A stretch of DNA of 64,000 nucleotides, taken from assembly GCF_014641075.1 (NCBI RefSeq), contig NZ_BMHP01000011.1:40580-104579 (forward strand), in the 5' to 3' direction. The translations under genes were made by a program, and so were the position numbers. Of the stretch, positions 50,339 to 60,311 are shown in pieces. Origin of the DNA: Paenibacillus nasutitermitis (lineage in GTDB: Bacteria; Bacillota; Bacilli; Paenibacillales; Paenibacillaceae). The notes under the pieces are model-generated. The model was given only the letters and a program-made list of their open reading frames with translations. It ran no database searches and was not told the DNA's origin. The number at the start of each line of letters is the position of its first letter. Within the stretch, counting starts at the first letter, position 1.

Positions 50339-53266
50339 TTACCAAGCCGGTACCTGCTCGCTGGAAACCGATCCCGGCGTTCCGAGGGTGTTGCTGGCAG
50401 ATTTGCGCAATTTAATGCTACCATCTAGTGGGTAAAGATATCGAATCCCATCGTTTTCATTAATATCGCTTGGCAAGTAGGAAGCGGTACTGATTGGATT
50501 CCCGTTTGCATCCGCTATAGATATGGTTCGTTCGAACGAGTTAGACATACCGTTATCGTTGTACTGGTATACCTGCGAGGCCGTTAAAGCGGTTCCGTAA
50601 TTCTGATTAAAATCGTCCAGAGTCGCGCTCACGCTTGGTTGATGAACCCAGATTACAAAAGTGCCTTTTGCTGGAATCGTTTTGTTGGAAGTGATCTCCC
50701 AATTCCATTGTGAGGAATCTGTCTGGTAGATAACGTTATAACCTTTCAAATTGATCGGCGAATCGGTTGTGTTATACAACTCGATAAATTCGAAAGCATC
50801 CGGTGTACCGGAAGTGCCATCCGCTTTCAAAGAATCGGGTGTTATTTCGGTAATCAATAGTTTCGGTACCGTCTCCACGCGCCAGATGTTATCGGTAGGG
50901 TATTTACCGTCAGCTTTAAACCTGGATGTGCCCGATTCGAATACAATTCCCAAACTATGGCCTGATGTCGTAATTCCCTCAGCCAAAGGTGGTGCATTCA
51001 ACACTGCGGTTTGGGTGTTGCTATCCAAAAACCAGACCGGCACGGAACTGCTATTGACGGTGACATGGGTATCGGGGGGATTGGACAAAAAATCAGTATA
51101 AGAATAGATAGTGGAATCTGTGTATCTTCCTCCATTCACTCGGGTTAAAACGATGCGTTGATCCGAAACAATGGCAGCCCCCTGGATGTTGTCTATAGTC
51201 GAAAGAATGTAATCGGGTGTTACCGGAGTATTCTCGTCCACCAATTTCCCCGAAGGGATCCGATCGGTTTGGGGATCCAAAATAAACCCAGTCATCCAGG
51301 CAGATTGAACTGTTCCATCCGTTGCCGTTAACGTATGGGATGCATTTGTCGGATATTCGGTGCCGCTATGAAATTCACCCGACCACAACACTCCATTATT
51401 ATAAGTAGCAAAGGAGGATCTTGTGCCGGTGGCAAATTTGTCTTGGATATGGATATGCGAGCCGTCGGAAGCGTTAATAATCTCCTGAAGAGGTATCCGA
51501 TACAAGTAGCCGTCTGAAGAAATCCATACATTTGACGTGCTCACGGTCACACCACCGGCATGGCCGGGGTAGGGTCTGCCATCTGAGAAATAGATGGACA
51601 TAGCTTTAACCATTTGCCCGGTGGAAGCATTTACTACTGACAACATACTGGGTTTCCCATCTTGACGGTAGGCGGATATTAAATACCAGTTTTCCGAGGA
51701 TACATAACCGATTCCTTGCGGAACAAAATTTTGGGCTAAACCCGGTATATAACCGGCCGGGGTTGCTTCGTTGAACCAACGGCCATATTCTGGGAAACTG
51801 CCTGTCTGCGGGGGAACGTACGACTCTTGGGTAATGCTTTCTAATTTCGGCGCGCAGGTAACGATATCGGATTTTAGAGACTCTTGCTCTGAGGAGTCCA
51901 CCGATGAAACCTGAAAAGCATAAGTCATGTCATCTTCCAACCCGGATACACTGGCAATGTGTTGGTTGGAGGGGACCGACGAGTGGTATACGCCGTTCAC
52001 ATAAATAAGATAGGAAGTAATCCCCGCCCCGGTTATTGGGGTCCATGACAAAGTAACCTGATTTGTGCCGGGGGACGATTGTAACCCAGTCGGAACATGC
52101 TGAACCACCGGTAACTGACCGTTAACTAACGAACCTGGCGTACCCAACGAACTGTTATTTGTTTTTCTCATGATGTTACTTCCGTCGTTGGGAAATCGAT
52201 AAACAATTCCTTTGTTTTCGTGTACATCGGCCGGCACATAACTAGCAGTGCTAATTGCCATGCCGCTAGAATTGGCTATGGAGATTGTTCTCGCACTCTC
52301 ATTGGCCAACCCGTCGTCATAAATCATATATACTTGAGACGAAGTTAAGGTAGTGCCATAGTTCTGGTTAAAGTCGCTTAATGTTGCGGTGCCGTTTACT
52401 TCATGAATCCAAATAACCATTGTACTTTTGGCAGCGATCGTTTTGTTTGCCGAAATGGGCCAAGATTCTTGCGAATTTTCCTTTTGATAAACGATTTTAT
52501 GGTTTTGCAAAAGGATTGGAAAATCCGTTGTGTTATATAACTCAATGTATTCAAAGGCATCCGGTGTACCCGAAGTTCCGTCAACTTTTAATGAGTTAGG
52601 AGTGATTTCGGTAATCATTAAGGGTGGTAATAAAGGCGGAACTTGTTGTTCTTCAACAACTCCGGGGGATGCATTCGTGTTATTCGATATTTTCCGCATA
52701 ACGCTTCCGCCGTCGAGGGGAAATGCATACATAATTCCTTTGTTTTCATGGACGTCGGTTGCTGTATAGCCGGCAGAGCTAAGGATCGTGTGGTTCGGAT
52801 TGGCTATGAACAATGTCCGATTTTGAGTATTTGACATCCCGTCATCGATATAACGGAAAATCTGGGATGGTGATAATGAGACTCCGAAATTGCGATTGAA
52901 GTCCGCTAAATTAGCGCTAGCTACGGAACTGATCCAAACCACTAGCGTGGCTTTTGGCTGTATGATCATATCGGCGTTAATCTGGTGGGTTTCTTGGTTC
53001 GAGTCCCATTGATAGATAACTTCGTAATTCTTGAGGTTTATTGCCACGTTTGTCGAATTATAGAGTTCAATAAATTCGAATGCGTCCGGTGTACCGGAAG
53101 TTGTATTCAGTGTTCGTGTATCCGGTGTAATCTCGGTGATCATGATATCGGGAACGGATATGGATGCCGCATAGGCTTTTCTATTTCCGCTACCCGGAAA
53201 CAGAAGCAGACCTTGTAAAACAAGCAATGCACTGACAAACAAGATTGTTGTTTTCAAGATTTTCAT
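50339..53266 (-). CDS. Secreted protein with three lamin-tail domains and a fibronectin III domain
   Basis: 975 residues from ATG 53266 (AAAGGTGA upstream); an ATG at 53308 has no binding site. Signal peptide 1-33 (TILFVSALLVLQGLLLF). Three lamin-tail domains (LTD) at about 36-170, 205-340 and 835-970 share ITEITPDSLKxDGTSGTPDAFEFIELYNTT. A fibronectin III domain (about 390-475) follows the second, and a propeller-like region (about 490-810) with YRQDGKPSMLSVVNASTGQM precedes the third. No SLH or sortase signal, so it is probably secreted or loosely bound. LTDs occur in extracellular nucleases and phosphatases, but no catalytic motif is obvious here. Confidence 0.85.
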   Translation of the reverse strand: MKILKTTILFVSALLVLQGLLLFPGSGNRKAYAASISVPDIMITEITPDTRTLNTTSGTPDAFEFIELYNSTNVAINLKNYEVIYQWDSNQETHQINADMIIQPKATLVVWISSVASANLADFNRNFGVSLSPSQIFRYIDDGMSNTQNRTLFIANPNHTILSSAGYTATDVHENKGIMYAFPLDGGSVMRKISNNTNASPGVVEEQQVPPLLPPLMITEITPNSLKVDGTSGTPDAFEYIELYNTTDFPILLQNHKIVYQKENSQESWPISANKTIAAKSTMVIWIHEVNGTATLSDFNQNYGTTLTSSQVYMIYDDGLANESARTISIANSSGMAISTASYVPADVHENKGIVYRFPNDGSNIMRKTNNSSLGTPGSLVNGQLPVVQHVPTGLQSSPGTNQVTLSWTPITGAGITSYLIYVNGVYHSSVPSNQHIASVSGLEDDMTYAFQVSSVDSSEQESLKSDIVTCAPKLESITQESYVPPQTGSFPEYGRWFNEATPAGYIPGLAQNFVPQGIGYVSSENWYLISAYRQDGKPSMLSVVNASTGQMVKAMSIYFSDGRPYPGHAGGVTVSTSNVWISSDGYLYRIPLQEIINASDGSHIHIQDKFATGTRSSFATYNNGVLWSGEFHSGTEYPTNASHTLTATDGTVQSAWMTGFILDPQTDRIPSGKLVDENTPVTPDYILSTIDNIQGAAIVSDQRIVLTRVNGGRYTDSTIYSYTDFLSNPPDTHVTVNSSSVPVWFLDSNTQTAVLNAPPLAEGITTSGHSLGIVFESGTSRFKADGKYPTDNIWRVETVPKLLITEITPDSLKADGTSGTPDAFEFIELYNTTDSPINLKGYNVIYQTDSSQWNWEITSNKTIPAKGTFVIWVHQPSVSATLDDFNQNYGTALTASQVYQYNDNGMSNSFERTISIADANGNPISTASYLPSDINENDGIRYLYPLDGSIKLRKSASNTLGTPGSVSSEQVPAW

Positions 53267-53477
53267 GCTAATCACCTTTTTCTTGTAAAATATATTTCCG
53301 GGAGGCATCTATCGCCCCATCCTCTAAAAATCCGATCACCCCCTTCATAATTAAAGAATATAAGGCCGGAAGGGAAAGTCTGGCATCCATTCACGGATAT
53401 TGTAGGATGTAATCAACAGCCAATCAATGTGAATAATTTAGCAGGGTTGTAGAAAGATTTAGCGCTGTCTGTTTTTC

Positions 53478-53507
53478 TTGACGCTTGACATTACGGAACC
53501 TTATACT
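53478..53507 (+). promoter_or_regulatory. Sigma-A promoter of the sensor kinase gene
   Basis: TTGACG (53478) and TATACT (53502), 18-base spacing; a nearby TTGACA at 53485 gives an alternative -35. It leaves a leader of about 110 bases. Confidence 0.55.
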
Positions 53508-53553
53508 TATGCCATATTTGATCGTTGAGCGAATGGCGATGACATGTTCGGTT

Positions 53554-53618
53554 GACCTCCTGTTTGTTCGTCTTCTTCATTTTTAATCAGATGAGATGGG
53601 GGGATCCCGAAAGGAGGT
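53554..53618 (+). promoter_or_regulatory. Leader pairing that could mask the kinase gene's ribosome binding site
   Basis: GACCTCCT (53554) is complementary to AGGAGGT (53612), the Shine-Dalgarno sequence of the kinase gene. The flanks (CGGTTGACCTCC and GGAGGTTGACCG) extend the pairing with two mismatches. The hairpin would block translation initiation. Confidence 0.4.
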
Positions 53619-53624
53619 TGACCG

Positions 53625-55436
53625 TTGTTGAGATTGGACAAGCCTTTCAAACGCTTCAATAAATCGAGGTCGCTAAAGACGAAAATGCTGGTGTTATTGG
53701 TGACAATTTCGATCATTCCCATTCTGGTTGTCAGCTACTGTTCGCAATATTTGATGTTTCGCTCGGCGACAAACCAGAGCTCGCTGCTTTCCCAGCAAAT
53801 TATGAACCTGCTCGCGAACGATCTCGATCAACGGATTTCCAACATCGACCAATTGTTGAATCCGCTAAACATCGACCTCGATTTCCAAAAATATTTGAAC
53901 GTGCCTAATGAGGACACGGTTTCTCAATTGCGGTATTTAAGAGACTTTCGCGGATTTTTCGAAAAAATGACACAGTCCAATGCCAATATTTCCGGAATCC
54001 TGTACCTGGATAAGCGCGGCAAAGTGTTCTATGAAACGACTCGCAATGAAATCGTAAATAAGCAATACCAATTCGATCAAGACTCCATCTATAGCAGACT
54101 GTTTACGATGACCGATACGGTGCTTTTACCGCCTCATCCCAGAAAATATATTGAGAACGGCGGCATGGAAACGATATCGCTGGTAAAGCCCGTATTTAAT
54201 TTTGACACCCATTCATTCGATGCTTGGATCATCGTACAACTGGACTCGCGGCAGTTGTTTTCGAACATCGAGCAATCGGACTTTGGCCAATATGGAGAAA
54301 TCGTTATGTATTATGCCGCAACAGGAGATCGAATCGAATTGACGAAGGGAAGCGATTCTCTTCCAATATCCGCATCTGTTCTGGCGTCTGCCGCTACCGG
54401 AGGGATGAAGACGTATTTGGTTGATCAGGAAAATCGCAGTTATCAAGTGGCAAGCAGGCCGATGTCGATTGATGGCTGGACGATGGTAGGCATCGCCCCG
54501 CTGGATGTGATGGTCAAGGGAACTGAACAGACGAAGCAATTTACGCTGATTATTGCCCTTTCCCTGTTAATAATATCGTTTGCTGCCGCCATTTATTTTG
54601 TTCAATTGATTCTCAAGCCGTTGGAAAGACTAAAATCATCGATTGTCAGGCTCGGCATACAAAAAAGGACAACTAAAGTCCCACCTGCTTCTGTCGGAGA
54701 AATCGACTTTCTGATTGGCACATACAACGCCATGCTCGATAATTTGGAGCAGATGGAGGAAACGGTGCAGAAGTCGGAAATGCGGGAAAAGGAAAAAGAA
54801 CTATTGCAGTTGCAAGCCCATATCAATCCGCATTTTTTGTTTAACACCCTGGAGACGATTGGGGCATTCGCCTTCCAGCACGAAGGTGAAAAAGCGGAAG
54901 AAATGGTTCAACTGATGGCCCGTATGATGCGCTACAATATTCGCTCAGATGGCGGTTGGGCGTCGTTGGAAGAGGAGTTGGGCAATATCAGGGATCTCCT
55001 CAAGATCCACTATTATCGCACGCAAATGAACATGGAAGCGGAAATGGATATTGACGATGCCGCATTAAGTGAACAGATCATGAAACTCAGCATCCAGCCA
55101 TTTGTGGAAAATGCGCTGAAATACGCTGGAAACTCCTTTACCAAAGGGACGCTTTTCCGTATTGCCATCAAGGTCCGATTTGACGCTGATCACTTGGTCA
55201 TTGAGATTCATGACAACGGAAAAGGGATGTCTCCCGAAGTGCGCAATAAATACGAGAAGCTGATTCGTTCCAAGGGTCAATATAAAGACAAATATTTCAA
55301 CAGCCATACCGGCATTCATAATGTGTTCCGCCGCTTCCTATTGGCATATGGTGAGCATTTCGGCATGGAGGTCAGAAGCCACGAGCATGGAGGAACCCAA
55401 ATCATCTTGACTGCTGAAAGGAGGAAGATCGCATGA
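53625..55436 (+). CDS. Sensor histidine kinase, YesM type
   Basis: 603 residues, TTG start after AAGGAGGTTGACCG. TM1 about 21-43 (MLVLLVTISIIPILVVSYCS), extracellular Cache-like region, TM2 about 300-322 (LIIALSLLIISFAAAIYFVQL), HAMP, and a His_kinase domain whose H-box ELLQLQAHINPHFLFNTLET marks the LytS/YesM class; an HATPase domain follows with NALKYAG and HDNGKGMSPE. YesM kinases sense carbohydrate-related signals and work with YesN-type AraC regulators, exactly the next gene. The kinase stop overlaps the regulator start (ATGATG). Confidence 0.94.
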   Translation: MLRLDKPFKRFNKSRSLKTKMLVLLVTISIIPILVVSYCSQYLMFRSATNQSSLLSQQIMNLLANDLDQRISNIDQLLNPLNIDLDFQKYLNVPNEDTVSQLRYLRDFRGFFEKMTQSNANISGILYLDKRGKVFYETTRNEIVNKQYQFDQDSIYSRLFTMTDTVLLPPHPRKYIENGGMETISLVKPVFNFDTHSFDAWIIVQLDSRQLFSNIEQSDFGQYGEIVMYYAATGDRIELTKGSDSLPISASVLASAATGGMKTYLVDQENRSYQVASRPMSIDGWTMVGIAPLDVMVKGTEQTKQFTLIIALSLLIISFAAAIYFVQLILKPLERLKSSIVRLGIQKRTTKVPPASVGEIDFLIGTYNAMLDNLEQMEETVQKSEMREKEKELLQLQAHINPHFLFNTLETIGAFAFQHEGEKAEEMVQLMARMMRYNIRSDGGWASLEEELGNIRDLLKIHYYRTQMNMEAEMDIDDAALSEQIMKLSIQPFVENALKYAGNSFTKGTLFRIAIKVRFDADHLVIEIHDNGKGMSPEVRNKYEKLIRSKGQYKDKYFNSHTGIHNVFRRFLLAYGEHFGMEVRSHEHGGTQIILTAERRKIA

Positions 55437-56824
55437 TGAAAATATGTGTTGTAGATGATGAGAAGACCGTCAGGGAAGCGATCGTGCGCAAGCTGGAACG
55501 ATTGAACAAGCCGATTGAGGTTTTCGACATTGGATGCGGTTATGAAGCGCTTGACACGGTCAGACTTATCCGGCCGGAGTTGCTTATTACCGATATTATG
55601 ATACCAGAGTTGTCCGGTCTGGATATGCTGGAGATGCTCAAGAAAGAAAATAATCATACGGAGATCGCCTTGATCAGCGGTTACGACGAGTTCGATTATG
55701 CCCGCAAGGCGATCCAGCACGGGGCTGTTCGTTATTTGCTGAAGCCCGTTCAGATGGAGGAACTGATTGAATTGATCGAGCTTGTGGATTCCCGCTTGAT
55801 CGACAGGTGGGAAGCTGACATGAAAGAGCGCGTGTGGGAGCTGAAGCGGCATTCTTTGTCGATCGGAGAACTTGAATCGGAGCAGGTTGCAGCCTGGTTT
55901 GACGATAAAACTCCTAAAGTCATTCAATGGAGCGAGCAACCCGTATCGGAGGACGCTGAGGTTGTGTTCACGTTTAACGTGAATGATCGCCATCGGGGAG
56001 AGGTGAGAACGGCTGATCCGAGGGAAACCAATGTGTTCTATGATCGCAGCGAATTTACCTCCCGATTGCGTCGAGCGGAGGAAAAGTGGCAAAATGAAAG
56101 TTTTTTTGGCGAGAGAAGGCAAACAACTGCAGACGGAAGCGATTATGTGAAAACACTCCTTCGCCAGATGCAGAGGCTGCATGATCAAATGCTGAAGGAC
56201 GCAAAGGGAATACATTCCGATGATCTGCATGAACATTTATACCAATGGTTTTTGTTGGCCGAACCGCTGCACTCTTCCAATCTGAAGAAGCAATGCGCTT
56301 ATTTGATAGCGGCGCTGGACAATGTGATGACCTCAAGCAAGGAGGTAAGCGTCATTACAGAGGAACAGGCCATGCACTGGTTAGAATGGGTCGGCGGCTT
56401 TGCCACTTGGGAAGAACTCAAAATCAGCATGTCCCATTTTATCGTGGACGGCCTGAAGGCGTTGCATGAATGTGCGGTCGTTGCTCAAAATCCCGGATTG
56501 ACCGCCAAGGTATTGAGGTTGCTTGAGCAATCATCCGATCCCCAAACAAGCCTGAATACGATCGCGGCGCAGTTGAATGTGCACCCGGTCACGATTAGCA
56601 AAGCGGTTCGCCAGGAGACCGGGAAAAAATTCATCGATTTGTTAGTTGCGCGGAAAATAGAAATCGGCAAAAAACTGCTGGTGCAATCGGATAAAACGGT
56701 GATTGACATTGCCCTGGAAACCGGCTATTCCGATTTTCGCTATTTCAGCAAACTTTTCAAGAAAACGTACGGCGTGACGCCCAACGAATTCCGGCAAACT
56801 AAAAAATCACCACAGCAAAGCTAA
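55433..56824 (+). CDS. AraC family response regulator, YesN type
   Basis: 463 residues. Receiver domain 1-125 with phospho-acceptor Asp54 (LLITDIMIPELSG) and Lys in YLLKPVQ. Middle region of about 230 residues without a known motif. C-terminal AraC double HTH (about 365-460) with SLNTIAAQLNVHPVTISKAV and ETGYSDFRYFSKLFKKTYGVTPNEF. It should activate the importer operon 56902-60311, whose first gene starts 78 bases downstream after a terminator. Confidence 0.94.
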   Translation: MMKICVVDDEKTVREAIVRKLERLNKPIEVFDIGCGYEALDTVRLIRPELLITDIMIPELSGLDMLEMLKKENNHTEIALISGYDEFDYARKAIQHGAVRYLLKPVQMEELIELIELVDSRLIDRWEADMKERVWELKRHSLSIGELESEQVAAWFDDKTPKVIQWSEQPVSEDAEVVFTFNVNDRHRGEVRTADPRETNVFYDRSEFTSRLRRAEEKWQNESFFGERRQTTADGSDYVKTLLRQMQRLHDQMLKDAKGIHSDDLHEHLYQWFLLAEPLHSSNLKKQCAYLIAALDNVMTSSKEVSVITEEQAMHWLEWVGGFATWEELKISMSHFIVDGLKALHECAVVAQNPGLTAKVLRLLEQSSDPQTSLNTIAAQLNVHPVTISKAVRQETGKKFIDLLVARKIEIGKKLLVQSDKTVIDIALETGYSDFRYFSKLFKKTYGVTPNEFRQTKKSPQQS

Positions 56825-56836
56825 AACATTCACCAT

Positions 56837-56857
56837 CCCCCTTCCGGGGTTTTTTTT
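56837..56857 (+). terminator. Short terminator after the response regulator gene
   Basis: CCCC / GGGG stem with a long T run. The stem is short, so read-through into the binding-protein gene is likely. Confidence 0.5.
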
Positions 56858-56901
56858 ATAATGAATATGTAACATGTAAAATAATATAGGGGTGAGGAAA
56901 A

Positions 56902-58404
56902 ATGACGAAAAGCAAAAAGCTGATTTCCATTTGCTGCATTACGCTGATGGTAGCGATGCTACTGCTCGCGGGATGTTCATCCGGAGGATCTTCCCAGGCG
57001 GAAGGGGGAGAGCCTGTACCCAGCGATTCCGGTTCTGCGGTCGCTGATACGGAAAAGCAAGAAGATGTCACGATCACGATGTGGATGCGTTGGCCGGAGT
57101 TCGCGGAGTTGAACAAAGAAGTTATTGCCAAATTTGAAGCAAAATATCCGTACATTCATGTCGAAAACACGGAAGTGGCGACCAGCCAGTATTTGCCCCA
57201 ATTGCAGACGGCGATTGCCGGCTCGGAATTGCCGGATATCTTTGCTAATTACTCCAGCTTGCCGCTGTATCAGCTGCACGATCTAGATGTCGTTCACAGC
57301 TTGAACGATGTGATTGGCGATCAAAAGGACAAGTTCGAGAAGGGGATGTTCACTCCCGGCATGACGATGATTGATGGGGACATTTACGCTTTCCCGATCA
57401 CATCGAACCATCGGGACGGTTATGTAATGTATTACAACAAGGATGTGCTGCAGAAAGCCGGTCTTGGAGAACAGGACATACCGAAAAACTGGGATGACTT
57501 GTTGAAGGTGGGCAAGCAGATCGAAGAGAAGACGGACGGCAAAGCTTACGGCGTTGTCATGGGCATGCAGGAACATTGGCTTGTCAACAACATTATAGCG
57601 CATTTATCTTCGGCCATTACGCCTGAAGTATTGCCCAATTCGCATCTGAACCCGCACACCGGACAATATGTTTATGATACGGACGGGATCGTGGAGACGC
57701 TGCAGTACATCAAGAAATTGTCGGACGAGGAAGTGCTGCATCCCAACAGCTTGTTGGTCAAGGCACCGGAAGCAGCCACCTTGTTCGCCGGCGGTCAGGC
57801 GGCCTTTTTAATGAGTGGCTTGTGGGAAATTCCAACTTTCTATAAAGCAGGATTCCAGTCCTTTGGTGTGGCTCCGCTGCCGACCAAAGACGGAAAAGCA
57901 ATGTATGAGGAAGTCAACGGTGACCCGAAGTCCGCCCTATATGTCAGTAAGAAGACGAAGCACTTCAATGAAGTGAAATTGTTCTTGCAATTTATGATGG
58001 ACGAATATTACAAAGGTCTCGTCTCGAACGAAATCAATTTCTCGCCGATTCCGGAAATCAATCAGTCTGTGGAGATCAAGGATGCGAATCTCAAGAAAGG
58101 CTTGGATATGCAGGACAATTTATTCTTTTTCACACCTCACCCGTTCATTAAAAATCTGAATACGGTTCAAGTGAATGAGGCTATGAGCGGGAAGCTGCCG
58201 AAGGAAAAGCCCGCCGATATTTTGGAAGGCTATCTGGTCGGACAAATTACAGATGTAAAACAAGCATTGAAAAAGATAGGCGACGCACATAATCAATTGC
58301 TGAAAAAGACGATTGAAGAAGTTAAAGCCAAAGGCGTTGAAGTCGATAGCTCGGATTGGCAATTTGCCGATTGGGAATCTTTCAAATCGTATGAAGTCAA
58401 ATAA
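56902..58404 (+). CDS. Extracellular sugar-binding lipoprotein (family 1)
   Basis: 500 residues. GGGGTGAGG before the ATG. Signal peptide LISICCITLMVAMLLLAGC with the lipobox Cys at about residue 25. MalE/UgpB-type body: VTITMWMRWPEFAELNKEVIAKFEAKYPYI, GSELPDIFANYSSLPLYQL, YVMYYNKDVLQKAGL and AGGQAAFLMSGLWEIP. A long C-terminal tail beyond about residue 430 (KGVEVDSSDWQFADWESFKS) is typical of Paenibacillus members. It forms an importer with the next two permeases, probably induced by the YesMN-type system. Confidence 0.93.
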   Translation: MTKSKKLISICCITLMVAMLLLAGCSSGGSSQAEGGEPVPSDSGSAVADTEKQEDVTITMWMRWPEFAELNKEVIAKFEAKYPYIHVENTEVATSQYLPQLQTAIAGSELPDIFANYSSLPLYQLHDLDVVHSLNDVIGDQKDKFEKGMFTPGMTMIDGDIYAFPITSNHRDGYVMYYNKDVLQKAGLGEQDIPKNWDDLLKVGKQIEEKTDGKAYGVVMGMQEHWLVNNIIAHLSSAITPEVLPNSHLNPHTGQYVYDTDGIVETLQYIKKLSDEEVLHPNSLLVKAPEAATLFAGGQAAFLMSGLWEIPTFYKAGFQSFGVAPLPTKDGKAMYEEVNGDPKSALYVSKKTKHFNEVKLFLQFMMDEYYKGLVSNEINFSPIPEINQSVEIKDANLKKGLDMQDNLFFFTPHPFIKNLNTVQVNEAMSGKLPKEKPADILEGYLVGQITDVKQALKKIGDAHNQLLKKTIEEVKAKGVEVDSSDWQFADWESFKSYEVK

Positions 58405-58440
58405 AGAGAATCCCGTGCGATGCTCGAAATGCTGAGTGGA

Positions 58441-58472
58441 GGGGCTGTGTGCGGACATGGCCCCTTTTTTTT
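58441..58472 (+). terminator. Intercistronic terminator/attenuator after the binding-protein gene
   Basis: GGGGC / GCCCC-type stem (58441-58446 with 58459-58464), then eight T's. It should reduce permease expression relative to the binding protein. Confidence 0.75.
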
Positions 58473-58498
58473 CGAAATGTGAAAGGAGTGGAAGGGCA

Positions 58499-59464
58499 TT
58501 GGAAAGGCATACTGTGGGCGCAGGCAGTCGGAAGGCAAGCATGTCTCCTATTACCCGGCGTGCAGGAAGAAGAAAGTGGAATCGAATTTGGTGGTCCTAT
58601 TTGTTCGTACTGCCGCAATTCGCATTTTTTATCGCATTTACAATTTATCCGATCATTATGAGTTATGTCTATTCTTTTTTTGATTGGAGCGGTATCGGCC
58701 CCCTGAAGGATTTTGCGGGTTGGGGAAATTATATCGCAGTGCTGCATGACAAATGGTTTTGGAACGCCTTCGGCAATACGTTTGTTTATATGCTTGGAAC
58801 GACATGCATTCTAATGCCGACAAGTCTGCTCATGGCCATAGCGCTCAATCGTGTCATCCGCAAGGGACGCGTTTTTTACAGGGTGCTTTATTTTTTGCCG
58901 GTTATCACTACAACGGCTATTAACGGACTGGTAATGAAAGCGATCTTTGGCAACAAAAATGCGTTTTTCAATGAGCTGCTGATAAAACTGGGCATTCTTG
59001 ATCAACCATTTTATTGGTTGGGTCACGCTCATTCCGCCATGATTCTGCTGATTTTGATTGGCTCCTGGCAGTTTTTCGGGATGATGATGGTTTACTGGCT
59101 GGCGGGTCTGCAATCTTTGCCGACGGATGTCTATGAAGCCGCCAGCATTGACGGAAGCAGCTCCTGGCAGTCGTTTCGCCACATTACCGTGCCGCTTCTT
59201 CTTCCCATCGGCGCCGCGATTTTGCTGTTGAGCACGGTTCACAGCATGCACGTCTTCGACCTAGCCAAGACGCTGACGGAAGGCGGACCGTATTTCAGTA
59301 CGGACGTTATGGATTTGTACGTTTATCGCTATGCGTTCGATACGCAGGGCTTTCCCGCCTATGGTCGCGCCTCTGCCGCAGGGATTTTATTCGGAATTTC
59401 GATTTTTGCAATGGCGCTGCTGCTGGGTTGGCTTGTTAAAAAGACACGCGCACATACGGTGTAA
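58499..59464 (+). CDS. ABC transporter permease, MalF type
   Basis: 321 residues from TTG 58499, ten bases after AAAGGAGTGG. Earlier in-frame codons overlap the terminator and can be discarded. Membrane segments begin WSYLFVLPQFAFFIAFTIYPI. The EAA loop reads DVYEAASIDGSSSWQSFRHITVPLLLP. Forms the membrane channel with the following MalG-type subunit. Confidence 0.9.
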   Translation: MERHTVGAGSRKASMSPITRRAGRRKWNRIWWSYLFVLPQFAFFIAFTIYPIIMSYVYSFFDWSGIGPLKDFAGWGNYIAVLHDKWFWNAFGNTFVYMLGTTCILMPTSLLMAIALNRVIRKGRVFYRVLYFLPVITTTAINGLVMKAIFGNKNAFFNELLIKLGILDQPFYWLGHAHSAMILLILIGSWQFFGMMMVYWLAGLQSLPTDVYEAASIDGSSSWQSFRHITVPLLLPIGAAILLLSTVHSMHVFDLAKTLTEGGPYFSTDVMDLYVYRYAFDTQGFPAYGRASAAGILFGISIFAMALLLGWLVKKTRAHTV

Positions 59465-59477
59465 GTAGGGGGAAATC

Positions 59478-60311
59478 ATGATAAAAGGACAAAGGTTTAG
59501 ACGGTTGCCACTGCATGCACTCCTCCTGGCAATGGGGGTTATTTGGGTTTATCCGTTCGTGTGGATGATTTTATCTTCGTTGAAAACAAATACGGAAATG
59601 ATTAATGGAGGCATTCGGCTTTTACCGGAAGTACTGCAATGGGAAAACTATGCACGGGCCTGGAAATTGGCGAACTTTTCCGACTATTTCACAAATACGG
59701 TGATTATCGCGGTGTCCAGCGTTATCATCGTCGTCGCGATGTGCGCGTTGACAGGGTATGCGATGGGCAGGGTAAACTTCCCCGGACGAAATTTGCTGAT
59801 TGGCGCCATTACGGCCTCAATGTTTATTCCTAAGGGCTATACGCTGATCCCAATGTACATCATCATCAAGCAGTTGGGGCTGTTGAATACGCTTCCCGGT
59901 GTCATTCTGGCCGAATCATCAGGCGCGCACGTTCTGTTTATTTTGTTGTTCATGACTTATTTCCAAAAGCTTCCCAATGAATTGGAAGAGGCCGCGGAAA
60001 TGGACGGATGCGGATATCTCCGCACATTTCTGCAAGTCATGCTGCCGCTTTCGAAGCCGATGCTCGCCACCACGGCGATCATGCAATTTATTTGGGCGTG
60101 GAACGCATTTCTTATTCCTTTGGTGTTTACTTTGAGCAAACCAAACCTTCGTACACTGGCTGTAGGCATGTTTTCCTTTGTTGGCGAGCATTCGATTGAT
60201 TGGGTGGGCATGTGCGCAGGGGCTGCCCTATCTTTAATTCCCGTCATGATTGTTTTTATTTCGTTGCAACGATATTTTATCGAAGGCGTATCCGGATCGA
60301 TCAAAGGGTGA
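59478..60311 (+). CDS. ABC transporter permease, MalG type
   Basis: 277 residues, GGGGG before the ATG, 13 bases after the previous gene. The EAA loop reads NELEEAAEMDGCGYLRTFLQVMLPLSKPM and the end is YFIEGVSGSIKG. Last gene of the operon; beyond it lies the intron remnant. Confidence 0.93.
   Translation: MIKGQRFRRLPLHALLLAMGVIWVYPFVWMILSSLKTNTEMINGGIRLLPEVLQWENYARAWKLANFSDYFTNTVIIAVSSVIIVVAMCALTGYAMGRVNFPGRNLLIGAITASMFIPKGYTLIPMYIIIKQLGLLNTLPGVILAESSGAHVLFILLFMTYFQKLPNELEEAAEMDGCGYLRTFLQVMLPLSKPMLATTAIMQFIWAWNAFLIPLVFTLSKPNLRTLAVGMFSFVGEHSIDWVGMCAGAALSLIPVMIVFISLQRYFIEGVSGSIKG

Noticed and set aside
55316..56236. 306-codon minus frame across kinase and regulator genes
   Set aside because: Overlaps two intact genes in antisense; no start signal or recognisable domain.
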